From: an uncultured Agathobaculum sp.
GTDB taxonomy: Bacteria > Bacillota > Clostridia > Oscillospirales > Butyricicoccaceae
Length of the DNA: 64,000 nt
Direction: 5' to 3'
Assembly (NCBI GenBank): GCA_944384725.1
Contig: CALWUJ010000003.1
Coordinates: forward strand, 1-64,000
Under the pieces are notes generated by a model. The model was not told the DNA's origin, did no database searches, and saw only the letters and a list, made by a program, of their open reading frames with translations. Positions 16,177 to 25,105 of this stretch are shown piece by piece. How positions within the stretch are numbered: position 1 is the first letter of the stretch; each line of letters begins with the position of its first letter. A program made the position numbers and the translations under genes.

Positions 16177-16196
16177 GTCCTGCCGCGCGTTTTTTG
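16159..16196 (+). terminator. Perfect hairpin with plus-strand T run
   Basis: GCGGCAGGAC (16159-16168) pairs with GTCCTGCCGC (16177-16186) and is followed on the plus strand by a run of six T. This has terminator form for plus-strand transcripts, though no plus-strand gene precedes it; it overlaps the rplU promoter. Confidence 0.5.
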
Positions 16197-16201
16197 TATT
16201 T

Positions 16202-16861
16202 TTATGCGAAGAAACTGGCCACAAAGGCATACATTCCGCTCGGCACCGTCGTTGCGCTGCCGGTGGCGGCGCGATCCATGCTGACAAAGCCCTTGTCGCC
16301 CTCTGCCAGACCGATCACACGGTCAGAGAACAGCACCCAGCAAGTGCAGGCGGGCGCGTCACCCTCGACCACAGTGTACCCTTCCGCATTGTCGCGGTAG
16401 GCGGCCAGCTTGTCCTGCAAATACCCGGCGGGCACACTCAGATACTGGTACTGCGAGCCGGTGCTGCGCACCACATACACGCCCTCGGTCAGCTGTGGGA
16501 TGAGGGCGTTCAAATCCTCGGTCTGCGCCGTTTTCGGGTCGGGCAAAGCAGCCGTCAGCCCGGTAAGCATGGTCTGGTTATCCTGCGTCAAGGTATTGAC
16601 CTGCGCGGACAGCGTATTTTTTTCTCCGTTCAGCGTTTCGATCTGCTTGTTCAGCTCCTTGATTTTGCCGCCACGCGACAAAAACAAGCTGAAAAACAGC
16701 AGCGCCAACAGGAAAAATACCAACACCGCAATGCAGAGCAGCATGCGGTAATTGAGTTTGATCGGCTTTGCGGACGAACGGCGGCGTTCCGGTGTCCGCT
16801 CCATGGGAGCTCCTGCAATGCGGTCTCCAATCCGGTGTCCGGATGATCTTCTATCGCTCAT
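16202..16861 (-). CDS. Unknown single-pass membrane protein with coiled coil
   Basis: A 219-residue protein I do not recognise. It has a basic cytoplasmic N-terminus (1-36), one membrane segment (about 38-62), a coiled coil rich in Leu, Lys and Glu (about 66-100), and an external globular domain (about 118-219) ending in hydrophobic residues. DivIC/FtsL-like proteins have a similar outline, but the C-terminal domain and Cys pair (CTCW) do not obviously match. It starts 1 base after the rpiA stop and is probably co-transcribed with it. Confidence 0.75.
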   Translation of the reverse strand: MSDRRSSGHRIGDRIAGAPMERTPERRRSSAKPIKLNYRMLLCIAVLVFFLLALLFFSLFLSRGGKIKELNKQIETLNGEKNTLSAQVNTLTQDNQTMLTGLTAALPDPKTAQTEDLNALIPQLTEGVYVVRSTGSQYQYLSVPAGYLQDKLAAYRDNAEGYTVVEGDAPACTCWVLFSDRVIGLAEGDKGFVSMDRAATGSATTVPSGMYAFVASFFA

Positions 16862-16862
16862 A

Positions 16863-17540
16863 TCACTTCGTAGGATTCTCGATGACCTTGACCTCGCCCG
16901 AAGCGCAGCCCACGATCATCCGTTTGCACATGTTCAGGAACAGGCCGTGCTCCAGCACGCCCACGATACCGCTGAGCTTCTGACGGACGTCCTCGATATC
17001 GAAGCCCGCGCCAAGATGCAGGTCAGCAATAAAGTTGCCATTATCGGTGACAAAGGTCTTGCCGTCGCGCACACGCAGCACAGGATTAAAACCGTACTCC
17101 GCCATTTTTGCCATCGCCTGCTTGGAGCCATACTGCGCAATCTCAACCGGCAGATGGAATGCGCCGATCTTGTCGACCAGCTTGCTTTCATCCATGATCC
17201 AGATGACTTCCTTTGCCAGCGTCGCCACAACCTTTTCACGGTACAGCGCACCGCCGCCACCCTTGATTGCGTTAAACTGCGGGTCGATTTCATCGACGCC
17301 GTCAATCGAGATATCTACATGATCGACTTCATCAATCGTCAGCAGCGGAATGCCCAGCTCACGCGCCTGCGCTTCCGTTGCCTTGGAGGTCGGGATCGCC
17401 TGAATTTTCAGGCCATTCTTAACCATTTCGCCCACGGCATTGACCATATGATAAGCAGTCGAGCCGGTGCCCAGACCGACAACCATACCATCTTTTACAT
17501 ATGTAGCGGCCTTGTCGCCAGCCAGCTTTTTCATATCCAT
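16863..17540 (-). CDS. rpiA: Ribose-5-phosphate isomerase A
   Basis: A 225-residue RpiA, interconverting ribose-5-phosphate and ribulose-5-phosphate in the pentose phosphate pathway. Recognisable features are the GLGTGSTA phosphate loop near residue 22, DGVDEIDPQ near residue 79, KGGGGALYREK near residue 92 with the catalytic Glu, and the C-terminal FVTDNGNFI block. The start is preceded by GGAGG. It is followed by the unknown membrane protein gene in the same transcript. Confidence 0.96.
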   Translation of the reverse strand: MDMKKLAGDKAATYVKDGMVVGLGTGSTAYHMVNAVGEMVKNGLKIQAIPTSKATEAQARELGIPLLTIDEVDHVDISIDGVDEIDPQFNAIKGGGGALYREKVVATLAKEVIWIMDESKLVDKIGAFHLPVEIAQYGSKQAMAKMAEYGFNPVLRVRDGKTFVTDNGNFIADLHLGAGFDIEDVRQKLSGIVGVLEHGLFLNMCKRMIVGCASGEVKVIENPTK

Positions 17541-17596
17541 TGTTTTTTCCTCCCTGCCGTCCGCGCCGGAGGTGTTCCGGCAGTCTTACTATTTTT

Positions 17597-17625
17597 ATTA
17601 TAATGGCGCTATCAAAAAAGGTCAA
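17597..17625 (-). promoter_or_regulatory. Promoter of rpiA
   Basis: TTGACC (17620-17625), 17-base spacer, TATAAT (17597-17602) on the minus strand, 57 bases before the rpiA start. Confidence 0.75.
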
Positions 17626-17651
17626 TCATTTCCGCGCAAAAGCAGCGCGGT

Positions 17652-18503
17652 TTATGCGCGGTTTTGCAGTTTTGCAGCCTTGAGCGTATTCTTCATCAGC
17701 ATGGTGATGGTCATAGGGCCTGCGCCGCCCGGCACCGGCGTCATGAAAGACGCTTTTTCTGCGACAGCCGGATCAACGTCGCCGCAGACCTTGCCCTCGG
17801 CGTTGCGGTTGATACCGACGTCAATGACAACCGCGCCTTCTTTGACCATATCGGGTGTGATAAAGCCCGCCTTGCCGATCGCCGCGACCAGAATATCCGC
17901 ACGGCGGCAGACCGCTGCAAGATCCTGCGTGCGGCTGTGGCAGATGGTCACCGTGCCGTGACGGTGCAGCAGCAGCATGCTCATCGGCTTGCCGACGATG
18001 TTCGACCGACCAATGACCACGCATTCCTTGCCCTTGGGGTCGATGCCGTACTCATCGAGCAGCTCCATCACACCTGCGGGCGTGCAGGGCACAAAGTCAA
18101 AATCGCCGGTCATGATTTTGCCGACGTTGACCGGATGGAACGCATCGACATCCTTTTTCGGGTCGATCGCGTCGATGACCGCCTGCTCGGAAATGTGCTT
18201 CGGCACAGGCATCTGACACAGGATGCCCGAGATCTGTGGGCTAACGTTCAGCTGCGCAATCAGGCCGAGCAGCTCCTCCTGCGTCGTTTCGGCAGGCAAC
18301 GCGTACTTTTCGCTGTAAATGCCGCACTCCGCACACGCCTTTTCCTTGTTGCGAACATAGATTTCGCTCGCTGGGTCGTTGCCTACGATGATGACCGCAA
18401 GACCGGGCGTGATGCCCTGCTTTTTCAGCGCTTCGGTCTCCTCCAGAATGCTGCCGCGCACCTTGGCCGACAGCGCCTTACCGTCCATTCTTACTGCACT
18501 CAT
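17652..18503 (-). CDS. folD: Methylenetetrahydrofolate dehydrogenase/cyclohydrolase FolD
   Basis: A 283-residue bifunctional FolD, which oxidises 5,10-methylene-THF with NADP and hydrolyses methenyl-THF to 10-formyl-THF. Signs are the catalytic Lys in YVRNKEKAC, the QMPVPKHI block, the nucleotide-binding [13 protein letters not shown], and the C-terminal [11 protein letters not shown]. It overlaps lgt by 4 bases (ATGA) and is the last gene of the M16-M16-lgt-folD operon. Confidence 0.96.
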   Translation of the reverse strand: MSAVRMDGKALSAKVRGSILEETEALKKQGITPGLAVIIVGNDPASEIYVRNKEKACAECGIYSEKYALPAETTQEELLGLIAQLNVSPQISGILCQMPVPKHISEQAVIDAIDPKKDVDAFHPVNVGKIMTGDFDFVPCTPAGVMELLDEYGIDPKGKECVVIGRSNIVGKPMSMLLLHRHGTVTICHSRTQDLAAVCRRADILVAAIGKAGFITPDMVKEGAVVIDVGINRNAEGKVCGDVDPAVAEKASFMTPVPGGAGPMTITMLMKNTLKAAKLQNRA

Positions 18504-19420
18504 GATTGAGCTCCCCCTTTATTTTCTGTCTGTTGTTCCGGCTTGGCTGCCACGCTTTCCGCTTTGTCCGTGGTTTGCTCCGCCGCCATTGTTGTTTCCA
18601 CCTGCACCGACTCTTCCTTGGCCGGCACATAAAACGCCCTCGCAACCTTCAGGCGGTTGTACTTGCGCACCAGCAACGCGACCGCCACAATGCAGCTGAC
18701 CGCTGCCAACACCTGCGAAACGCGCAGCGTGCCGATATAAAGGCTATCTGTGCGCAGCGCTTCGATCCACGCGCGGCCAAGGCCGTACCACGCGACATAC
18801 AGCAGCGCCATCTCACCCGGGAATTTACGCTTTTTCGAGTAAAAATGCAGCGCAATGAAGCCGACCAGATTCCAGACCGATTCATACAGGAACGTCGGGT
18901 GCACCGCCGCCGCACCGTCGATCGACATGCCCCAGGGCAGGTCGGTCGGGCCGCCATGCGCCTCGCCGTTGATAAAATTGCCCCAGCGGCCAATGCACTG
19001 GCCGATCAGCAAACCGAACGCCGCCAGATCGCACAGGCTGGCAAACGCGAGCTTTTTCACCCGGCTGTAAATATACAGCGCGATCACTACGCCGATCACC
19101 GCGCCATAAATGGCAATGCCGCCATTCCAGACCGCGATGATCTCGTTCGGGTGCTGGCTGTAATAGTCCCATTCAAAGATGACATAGTAGATGCGCGCGC
19201 AGATGATGCCGACCGGCACGCAGATAATCAGGCAGTCCATCAGGTTATCCGATGTGCAACCGAACTCCTTGACGCGCGCATTCACATACAACGCCGCCAG
19301 CACAAAGCCGATGCAGATGATGATGCCATACCAGTAAATGTCTTTCCCAAAAATATTGGCCGCGACGCGGTTGATCTGAAAATCCAGTCCGAGCGCCGGG
19401 AAAGAGATTGCATGTTCCAT
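18500..19420 (-). CDS. lgt: Prolipoprotein diacylglyceryl transferase
   Basis: A 306-residue membrane enzyme that transfers diacylglycerol from phosphatidylglycerol to the lipobox cysteine of prelipoproteins. The Lgt signature is present: [19 protein letters not shown] near residues 138-156, followed by HPTFLYES near 174. About seven membrane segments are followed by a hydrophilic C-terminal tail of about 50 residues, rich in Glu, Thr and Ala, longer than usual. The lipoprotein at 4091 would be one of its substrates. It starts 30 bases after the upstream M16 gene. Confidence 0.95.
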   Translation of the reverse strand: MEHAISFPALGLDFQINRVAANIFGKDIYWYGIIICIGFVLAALYVNARVKEFGCTSDNLMDCLIICVPVGIICARIYYVIFEWDYYSQHPNEIIAVWNGGIAIYGAVIGVVIALYIYSRVKKLAFASLCDLAAFGLLIGQCIGRWGNFINGEAHGGPTDLPWGMSIDGAAAVHPTFLYESVWNLVGFIALHFYSKKRKFPGEMALLYVAWYGLGRAWIEALRTDSLYIGTLRVSQVLAAVSCIVAVALLVRKYNRLKVARAFYVPAKEESVQVETTMAAEQTTDKAESVAAKPEQQTENKGGAQS

Positions 19421-19450
19421 GATGTTTGCTTCCTTTGCTGTCGAAATCTT

Positions 19451-20713
19451 TTATTGGGGCAAAACGACCGACATGGAAGATCGGTCGCGCTGCGCCCAGC
19501 GCGCGAACACCGCCTGCACATCCTCCGGTGCGAGGGTGTCAAACAGGGCGGCAAAATCCGCATAGTGCTCTCCCGCAAACAGTGCGGTTGCTTCCTGCCG
19601 CGCATAGGCCTCCGGCACATCCAGCACGCGCAGGTACAGGCCGTACAACGCTTTTTTCATGCGGTCAAACAGCGATTTTTCTACGCCTTCGCGCGCCAAA
19701 CGTGCGGTTTCGCCCTCAATTGCCGCGCGAGCGGCTTCGGGGTCACGGCTCTCTCCGCCAAGCAACGCCATCGCGCCCTCCGGGATGAGCATATAATCCG
19801 TATCAAAATCGCGGCCAATCAGCCGCTTTTCATACAGTTCGGCATAGAGCGGTGCCGTGTCGCCGCACAGAATGCGCACCGCCAATTCGCCCAGCAACGT
19901 GCGGCGCAGACGGCTTTCACCCGCTTCCAGCGGGATATCCTTAAAGCCCAGCATAAACTGCGGCCGCGACACCGGCATCTTCCGCGTGACCGTCAGCTCA
20001 CTGACCGCATCGCGGCGTTCGCCATAATGCCGCTCGCCAATCTCAGGCGCGTCCACCGGCGAATACTGTGCTGCCATGCGGCAGACCTCGTCAAAGTCCG
20101 CCGTGCCGCAGACGATAAGCGCCATGTTTTTCGGGCTGTAAAACGCGCGGTGGCAGGTATAGAGCACCTCGGGCGTGATGCGCGCGATGCTCTCGACACT
20201 GCCCGCAATCGGCACGCGCACCGGATGATTGCGGTACATTCCCTCAAGCGCGCCGCAAAACAGCTGCCAGCCGGGCGTGTCGTCCATCATGCCGATCTCC
20301 TGTCCGATGATGCCGCGCTCCTTGGCGACATTTTCCTCGGTGAAATACGGCGTGAATACAAATTTCAGCAGGATTTCAAGATTTTCCTCAAACCGCTCGG
20401 TACAGGAAAAGTGGTAGGCCGTCATCGTGTGACTGGTGAAAGCATTGGGGCTTGCTCCCGTGCGCGCAAACTTTTGCAGCGCATTGCCGTCCTCATCCTC
20501 AAACATCTTGTGCTCGAGAAAATGTGCCACGCCCGCGGGCGTGTCGTAGCGCGTCCCCTCGAGCGTAAAGGACGCATCGACCGAACCAAAGTTGGTTGCG
20601 AGGATCGCAAACGTCTTTCCGAAGCCCTCTTTGGGCAGATAGCACACGCGCAGACCGTTTTCCAGTGTGCGCTCCTCTGCGCGCTCGCGCAGGGCGGTCC
20701 AAACCTTACTCAT
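19451..20713 (-). CDS. M16 zinc peptidase, YmfH-like (active member of the pair)
   Basis: A 420-residue M16B peptidase. The inverted zinc motif is intact: AHFLEHKMFED near residue 66 gives HxxEH. The frame is open far upstream, but the ATG at 20713 begins the family N-terminus and overlaps the stop of the preceding M16 gene by 4 bases. Family knowledge suggests it pairs with the inactive homologue encoded upstream, as in YmfF/YmfH of Bacillus. The substrate is unknown. Confidence 0.88.
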   Translation of the reverse strand: MSKVWTALRERAEERTLENGLRVCYLPKEGFGKTFAILATNFGSVDASFTLEGTRYDTPAGVAHFLEHKMFEDEDGNALQKFARTGASPNAFTSHTMTAYHFSCTERFEENLEILLKFVFTPYFTEENVAKERGIIGQEIGMMDDTPGWQLFCGALEGMYRNHPVRVPIAGSVESIARITPEVLYTCHRAFYSPKNMALIVCGTADFDEVCRMAAQYSPVDAPEIGERHYGERRDAVSELTVTRKMPVSRPQFMLGFKDIPLEAGESRLRRTLLGELAVRILCGDTAPLYAELYEKRLIGRDFDTDYMLIPEGAMALLGGESRDPEAARAAIEGETARLAREGVEKSLFDRMKKALYGLYLRVLDVPEAYARQEATALFAGEHYADFAALFDTLAPEDVQAVFARWAQRDRSSMSVVLPQ

Positions 20714-21993
20714 TGCGCCGCCCCCTTCATAAAATATACCGTATCGAGCGCGGTTGCCTGCGCCGCCGCGATGATACGCGCGCGATCGACCGCCTGCACC
20801 TGTGCAATACGCTCCTCCGCCGATACCATCGTACCAGCAGCGGCCTGTCCCAACCAATACCGCTCCAGTGTCAGCGGATCGTCCAGCATCGCGCCCCAGT
20901 TGGTGGTCAGCGTGCGACGCGCGCCATCGATCTCCGCATCCGTGATGTCTCCCTCGCGGCAAGCATCCAATTGACGCAGGATCTCGTCCCGCGCGACTGT
21001 AAATTTGTCATTTTCAATGCCGGAGTTCACCATCATAATACCCTTGGGCGCGATAAACTGCGCGCTTGCATAATAGCAGAGCGACTGCTTTTCACGCACA
21101 TTGAGAAACAGCTTGGAGTTGGTCGAACCACCGTACAGCGTTTGGAACATCCAATACGCCGCTGCGTCCCCGCCGGTCAGGCTTGCCCCGCCCGTACGGA
21201 AACCGATCGACAGCTTGCCCTGTGTGACCGCCTCTTCCTCAATGATCTCACGCGCTACCCCTGTGGGCTGCGCCAGCACACGGGTTTCAGACAGTACACC
21301 CGCGCCCGTACGCGGCTGTGCCAGCGGCGTTTCCGCGAACAGCTGCCCGACCGTTTCGGGAGCCAGCGGTCCGCAGTAGAACAGTTCGAGCTGCGCTTCT
21401 TCCAGCGCACGGCAGTATGCCGCATACAGCTTTCGCTCCGTGATTTTCTCCGCCTGCTCTTTTGTACCGTATACCGGTTGGCCATACGGCTCCTCCGCGC
21501 ACATCAGCTGCGTCAAACGCATCGGCGCCCACGAGCGCGGGTCATTTTTCAGCGCCGCGATGAGGTCGATCAGGTTTTCGCGCTCGCCCGCCGTGTAATC
21601 CGCGCAGAATACGCCCTCCTGCGTGTACGGCTCACAGAGCAGCTCAGCCAGCAGGCGGATGACACCCGCGGTCAGCCCGTCCGCGCCCGGCGCACAGCTT
21701 TCATCAATGCAGTCGGACAAAAAGCCCACCGCCAGATGTTCTCCTTCCTTGCGCACAACCGCTTCAATGCGTGCGCCGTACAGCTCGTCCAGCTCTGCGC
21801 CGATCGTACGCAGGTCAGGCAACCGCTTTGTCCCGCGCCGCAGCACATGCGGTAAACAGGCGCGCCGCGCTGCGTCCGGTCCGCCCAGCGGCAGCAGAAG
21901 CACCGCCCGCAAAACCGCACGCTTGAATTTCGGCGTGGTCACGCAGGTGAGGTTCACCCCTGCGGCCAGCTTTTTCCGCGTCACTTGTTGCAT
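20710..21993 (-). CDS. M16 family peptidase homologue, YmfF-like (no zinc motif)
   Basis: A 427-residue M16B protein in which the expected HxxEH is replaced by LPHVLRRG, so it is probably the non-catalytic partner of the peptidase encoded just downstream. The C-terminal half keeps the R/Y substrate-binding region of the family (LYGGSTNSKLFLNVREK). The ATG at 21993 is preferred over the in-frame ATG at 22005 because GAGGGA lies 5 bases before it. First gene of the operon with the YmfH-like gene, lgt and folD. Confidence 0.85.
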   Translation of the reverse strand: MQQVTRKKLAAGVNLTCVTTPKFKRAVLRAVLLLPLGGPDAARRACLPHVLRRGTKRLPDLRTIGAELDELYGARIEAVVRKEGEHLAVGFLSDCIDESCAPGADGLTAGVIRLLAELLCEPYTQEGVFCADYTAGERENLIDLIAALKNDPRSWAPMRLTQLMCAEEPYGQPVYGTKEQAEKITERKLYAAYCRALEEAQLELFYCGPLAPETVGQLFAETPLAQPRTGAGVLSETRVLAQPTGVAREIIEEEAVTQGKLSIGFRTGGASLTGGDAAAYWMFQTLYGGSTNSKLFLNVREKQSLCYYASAQFIAPKGIMMVNSGIENDKFTVARDEILRQLDACREGDITDAEIDGARRTLTTNWGAMLDDPLTLERYWLGQAAAGTMVSAEERIAQVQAVDRARIIAAAQATALDTVYFMKGAAQ

Positions 21994-22032
21994 GTTTTCC
22001 CTCATTTCCGGAAAGATTTTTCCATGGGCATT

Positions 22033-22061
22033 ATTATAGCATCATTGGGAGTATGACGCAA
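22033..22061 (-). promoter_or_regulatory. Promoter of the M16-lgt-folD operon
   Basis: TTGCGT (22056-22061), 17-base spacer, TATAAT (22033-22038) on the minus strand, 40 bases before the start at 21993. Confidence 0.7.
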
Positions 22062-22106
22062 ACGTATATTATGTGAACAAAATTCGTGTTCTCCGCTATT
22101 TTTCCC

Positions 22107-22135
22107 TTGACACCGCGGCAAATATACGGTAGAAT
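22107..22135 (+). promoter_or_regulatory. Promoter of the ylxM-ffh operon
   Basis: TTGACA (22107-22112), 17-base spacer, TAGAAT (22130-22135), 54 bases before ylxM. Confidence 0.78.
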
Positions 22136-22189
22136 ATTCACGTTCGATGTAAAGGCGAAACACTTTACACTATTCAGGGAGGCCCGCCG

Positions 22190-22561
22190 ATGAAAGGCAA
22201 ACCGCTCGAAATGAGCCTGCTGTTCGACTTTTACGGCGAGACGCTCACGGAAAAACAGCGCGAGCTGTTCGACCTGTATTATAATGAAGACCTTTCGCTG
22301 GCCGAGATTGCCGAGCATGCGGGCATCACCCGTCAGGGGGTGCGCGACAGCATCAAGCGCGCGGAACACGCGCTGCGCGAGATGGAGGAAAAACTCGGTC
22401 TGGTCGCCCGCTACGGCGGCACCGAACGGTGCGCGGAGGAGCTTTTGCAGCAGGTCACAGCACTTTCCGCGCTCAACGCCGACAAACTGCACAGCCGCGA
22501 AGCGGAGGATATCCTCTCCCGCATGACGGCGCTGCTCGAACAGCTCAGGCAGGAGGCTTAA
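22190..22561 (+). CDS. ylxM: SRP-associated DNA-binding protein YlxM
   Basis: A 123-residue UPF0122/YlxM protein with a sigma-70 region-4-like helix-turn-helix (LSLAEIAEHAGITRQGVRDS, about 35-54). It always accompanies ffh in Firmicutes and is thought to modulate the signal recognition particle; the precise role is not settled. GGAGG lies 8 bases before the ATG. ffh begins 1 base after its stop. Confidence 0.92.
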   Translation: MKGKPLEMSLLFDFYGETLTEKQRELFDLYYNEDLSLAEIAEHAGITRQGVRDSIKRAEHALREMEEKLGLVARYGGTERCAEELLQQVTALSALNADKLHSREAEDILSRMTALLEQLRQEA

Positions 22562-22562
22562 T

Positions 22563-23924
22563 ATGGCATTTGAAGGCCTTACCGAAAAAATTTCATCCGC
22601 ATTCAAGCACCTGCGCAGCAAAGGACGGCTGACCGAGTCTGACATCAAGGAAGCGATGCGCGAAATCCGCATGGCGCTTCTGGAAGCCGACGTCAACTTC
22701 AAGGTCGCCAAGGACTTCATCAAGGCGGTCACCGAAAAGGCGACCGACGCAGAAATCCTCGAAAGCCTGTCCCCGACCCAGCAGGTCATCAAAATTGTAA
22801 ATGAAGAACTTGTCGCGCTTCTCGGCGGCCAGACCACCCGTCTGACCATTTCGCCCAATCCGCCCACCATCGTCATGATGGCAGGACTTCAGGGTGCGGG
22901 CAAGACGACCAACTGCGCCAAGCTTGCGGCGCTCCTGCGCAAGCAGCAGCAGCGGCGTCCTTTGCTCGTCGCGTGCGACGTTTACCGTCCCGCAGCGATC
23001 GACCAGTTAAAGGTCGTGGGCAAGCAGCTGGACATTCCCGTGTTCGACGAGGGGCAGGGTGATCCGGTCGAGATTGCCAAGCACGGTGTGGACTACGCCC
23101 GCAAAAACGGCTTCGATCTGGTGTTCCTTGACACTGCGGGCCGTCTGCATATTGACGAAAAGCTGATGGACGAGCTGAAAACCATCAAGGCCGAGGTCAA
23201 ACCCACCGAGATCATTCTGGTTGTCGACGCAATGACCGGTCAGGATGCAGTCACGGTCGCGCAGACCTTTGACGAAGCGCTCGGCATCGACGGCGTGCTG
23301 ATGAGTAAGATGGACGGCGACGCCCGCGGCGGCGCAGCCCTCTCGGTCAAGGCGGTCACCGGCAAGCCGATCAAGTTCATCGGCACGGGCGAAAAGCTCG
23401 ACAACATCGAGCCATTCCATCCCGACCGCATGGCAAGCCGTATTCTCGGCATGGGCGACGTGCTGACGCTGATCGAAAAGGCACAGGAGTCTTTCGACCA
23501 GAAGCAGGCCGCCGAAACCGCAAAGAAGATGATGGCCGGCAAGCTGACGCTGACCGACTTTTATCAGCAGATCCAGCAGATGAAAAACATGGGCTCGATG
23601 GAGGAAATGCTCGGCATGCTGCCGGGTGTGGACGCAAAAGCCCTCGCCGGTGCCAAAATCGACGAAAAGCAGATGGCGCACACCGAAGCCATCATCCAAT
23701 CCATGACACCCAAGGAGCGGGATAACCCCTCCATCATCAATTTCTCGCGCAAAAAGCGCATCGCGGCGGGCTGCGGCCTGTCGATCGAGCAGGTCAATAA
23801 GCTGCTCAAGCAGTTTGAGGCCATGCAGAAGATGACCAAGCAGCTTTCCGGCCTTGCCCGCGGCGGCAAGGGCAAAAAGCGCCGCGGTTTCCCCGGTCTC
23901 GGCGGTCTCAAACTGCCGTTCTGA
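22563..23924 (+). CDS. ffh: Signal recognition particle protein Ffh
   Basis: A 453-residue SRP54 GTPase, which binds signal sequences on the ribosome with the 4.5S RNA and delivers them to FtsY. The N domain is about 1-95. The G domain has GLQGAGKTT (108-116), DTAGRLH, and SKMDGDARGGAAL. The methionine-rich M domain is about 330-430, followed by a basic Gly/Lys tail. It sits between ylxM and rpsP as in many Firmicutes. The 4.5S RNA gene is not in this window as far as I can see. Confidence 0.97.
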   Translation: MAFEGLTEKISSAFKHLRSKGRLTESDIKEAMREIRMALLEADVNFKVAKDFIKAVTEKATDAEILESLSPTQQVIKIVNEELVALLGGQTTRLTISPNPPTIVMMAGLQGAGKTTNCAKLAALLRKQQQRRPLLVACDVYRPAAIDQLKVVGKQLDIPVFDEGQGDPVEIAKHGVDYARKNGFDLVFLDTAGRLHIDEKLMDELKTIKAEVKPTEIILVVDAMTGQDAVTVAQTFDEALGIDGVLMSKMDGDARGGAALSVKAVTGKPIKFIGTGEKLDNIEPFHPDRMASRILGMGDVLTLIEKAQESFDQKQAAETAKKMMAGKLTLTDFYQQIQQMKNMGSMEEMLGMLPGVDAKALAGAKIDEKQMAHTEAIIQSMTPKERDNPSIINFSRKKRIAAGCGLSIEQVNKLLKQFEAMQKMTKQLSGLARGGKGKKRRGFPGLGGLKLPF

Positions 23925-23991
23925 CCATTAACTGGTTTGTAAAGAAATTTACAATAGATCAATTTCTATTTCAGAGGAGGTGAATCATCCC

Positions 23992-24234
23992 ATGGTAAAG
24001 ATCAGACTGCGCCGTCTGGGCGCGAAGAAGGCTCCGTTCTACCGTATCGTTGTCGCTGACTCCCGTTACCCGCGTGACGGCCGTTTCATCGAAGAGATCG
24101 GCACTTACAACCCGCTGACCGACCCGGCTACCGTCAATGTTGACGCTGACCGCGCTCAGGAGTGGATCAAGAAGGGCGCCCAGCCGACCGATACGGTTCG
24201 CGGCATCCTGAAGAAGGCCGGTGTGCTGAATTGA
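23992..24234 (+). CDS. rpsP: 30S ribosomal protein S16
   Basis: An 80-residue S16 starting [17 protein letters not shown]. The strong site AGGAGGTG (23975-23982) is 9 bases before the ATG at 23992; the in-frame GTG at 23980 lies inside that site and is not the start. Part of ffh-rpsP-khpA-rimM-trmD. Confidence 0.97.
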   Translation: MVKIRLRRLGAKKAPFYRIVVADSRYPRDGRFIEEIGTYNPLTDPATVNVDADRAQEWIKKGAQPTDTVRGILKKAGVLN

Positions 24235-24248
24235 GTGAGGCTAACGAA

Positions 24249-24479
24249 ATGAAAGAGTTATTGACCTATATTGTCAAAAATCTGGTTTCCGAGCCGGATG
24301 CGATTGCCATCACCGAGGAGATCGACGGCGATAATGTCACCTTTTCCCTGCGCGTAGCGCCTGGGGACATGGGCCGCGTCATCGGTCGTCACGGCCGCAT
24401 CGCAAAGGAAATCCGCACACTCATGAAAGCGGCAGGCAATCGCGAAAACAAGCGTGTTACAGTCGATATCCTCGACTGA
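24249..24479 (+). CDS. khpA: KH-domain RNA-binding protein KhpA
   Basis: A 76-residue single-KH protein with the GRVIGRHGRIAKEIRTLM loop (about 42-59) that contacts RNA. KhpA works with KhpB in cell-size and division control in Gram-positive bacteria. The true start is the ATG at 24249, 14 bases after rpsP; the longer open frame overlaps rpsP and is spurious. Confidence 0.94.
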   Translation: MKELLTYIVKNLVSEPDAIAITEEIDGDNVTFSLRVAPGDMGRVIGRHGRIAKEIRTLMKAAGNRENKRVTVDILD

Positions 24480-24520
24480 GTCGACGGGAACCCGGTTTCC
24501 GGCGAAGAACGCCGTATAAA

Positions 24521-24545
24521 AATCGCCGCAGCGCGGCGATTTTTT
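24521..24545 (+). terminator. Attenuating hairpin between khpA and rimM
   Basis: AATCGCCGC (24521-24529) pairs with GCGGCGATT (24533-24541), followed by T5. Because rimM and trmD follow without an obvious promoter, it may allow partial read-through. Confidence 0.7.
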
Positions 24546-24598
24546 GTTATCTGCGCGCATTTGCGCGCACCATCCCCCTCAGAGACGGAGGAGCCAAT

Positions 24599-25105
24599 AT
24601 GCCAAAACAATTTTTAGAGGCCGGTAAGATCGTCGGCACGCACGGCGTGCGCGGCGATCTGAAGGTACAGAGCTGGTGCGACAGCCCCGAAGTGCTGTGC
24701 GACTTCGACACGCTGTATCTGGATGAGCAAAGACCCGTGACGGTCGAAAAGGCGCAGGTGCACAAAAACGTCGTGCTGATGCACCTCAAAGGCGTGGACA
24801 CAGTCGAGGCGGCGGAAGCGCTGCGCGGCCGCGTGCTGCATCTCGACCGGGAGGACGTAGACCTGCCTGAGGATCTGGTGTTCATTCAGGATATCCTCGG
24901 CTTTACCGTACACGACCGCCGCACGGGCAGCGACGTCGGCAAGCTGCGCGACGTGCTGACCACCAACCCGGCACACGATATGTACGAGATCAAGACCGCC
25001 GAAGATCGTCTGGTCTATGTACCGGCTGCCAAGCCCTTTTTGCAGGAGATCGATATGCAGGCGGGTATCATCTATATCGAAAGCATCGAGGGTCTGCTGG
25101 AATGA
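24599..25105 (+). CDS. rimM: Ribosome maturation factor RimM
   Basis: A 168-residue RimM, which helps S19 and the 30S head assemble. The N-terminal barrel has GKIVGTHGVRGDLKV (about 9-23) and the PRC-barrel half contains DILGFTV and MYEIKT. GGAGG is 5 bases before the ATG. The last 4 bases overlap trmD. Confidence 0.96.
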   Translation: MPKQFLEAGKIVGTHGVRGDLKVQSWCDSPEVLCDFDTLYLDEQRPVTVEKAQVHKNVVLMHLKGVDTVEAAEALRGRVLHLDREDVDLPEDLVFIQDILGFTVHDRRTGSDVGKLRDVLTTNPAHDMYEIKTAEDRLVYVPAAKPFLQEIDMQAGIIYIESIEGLLE

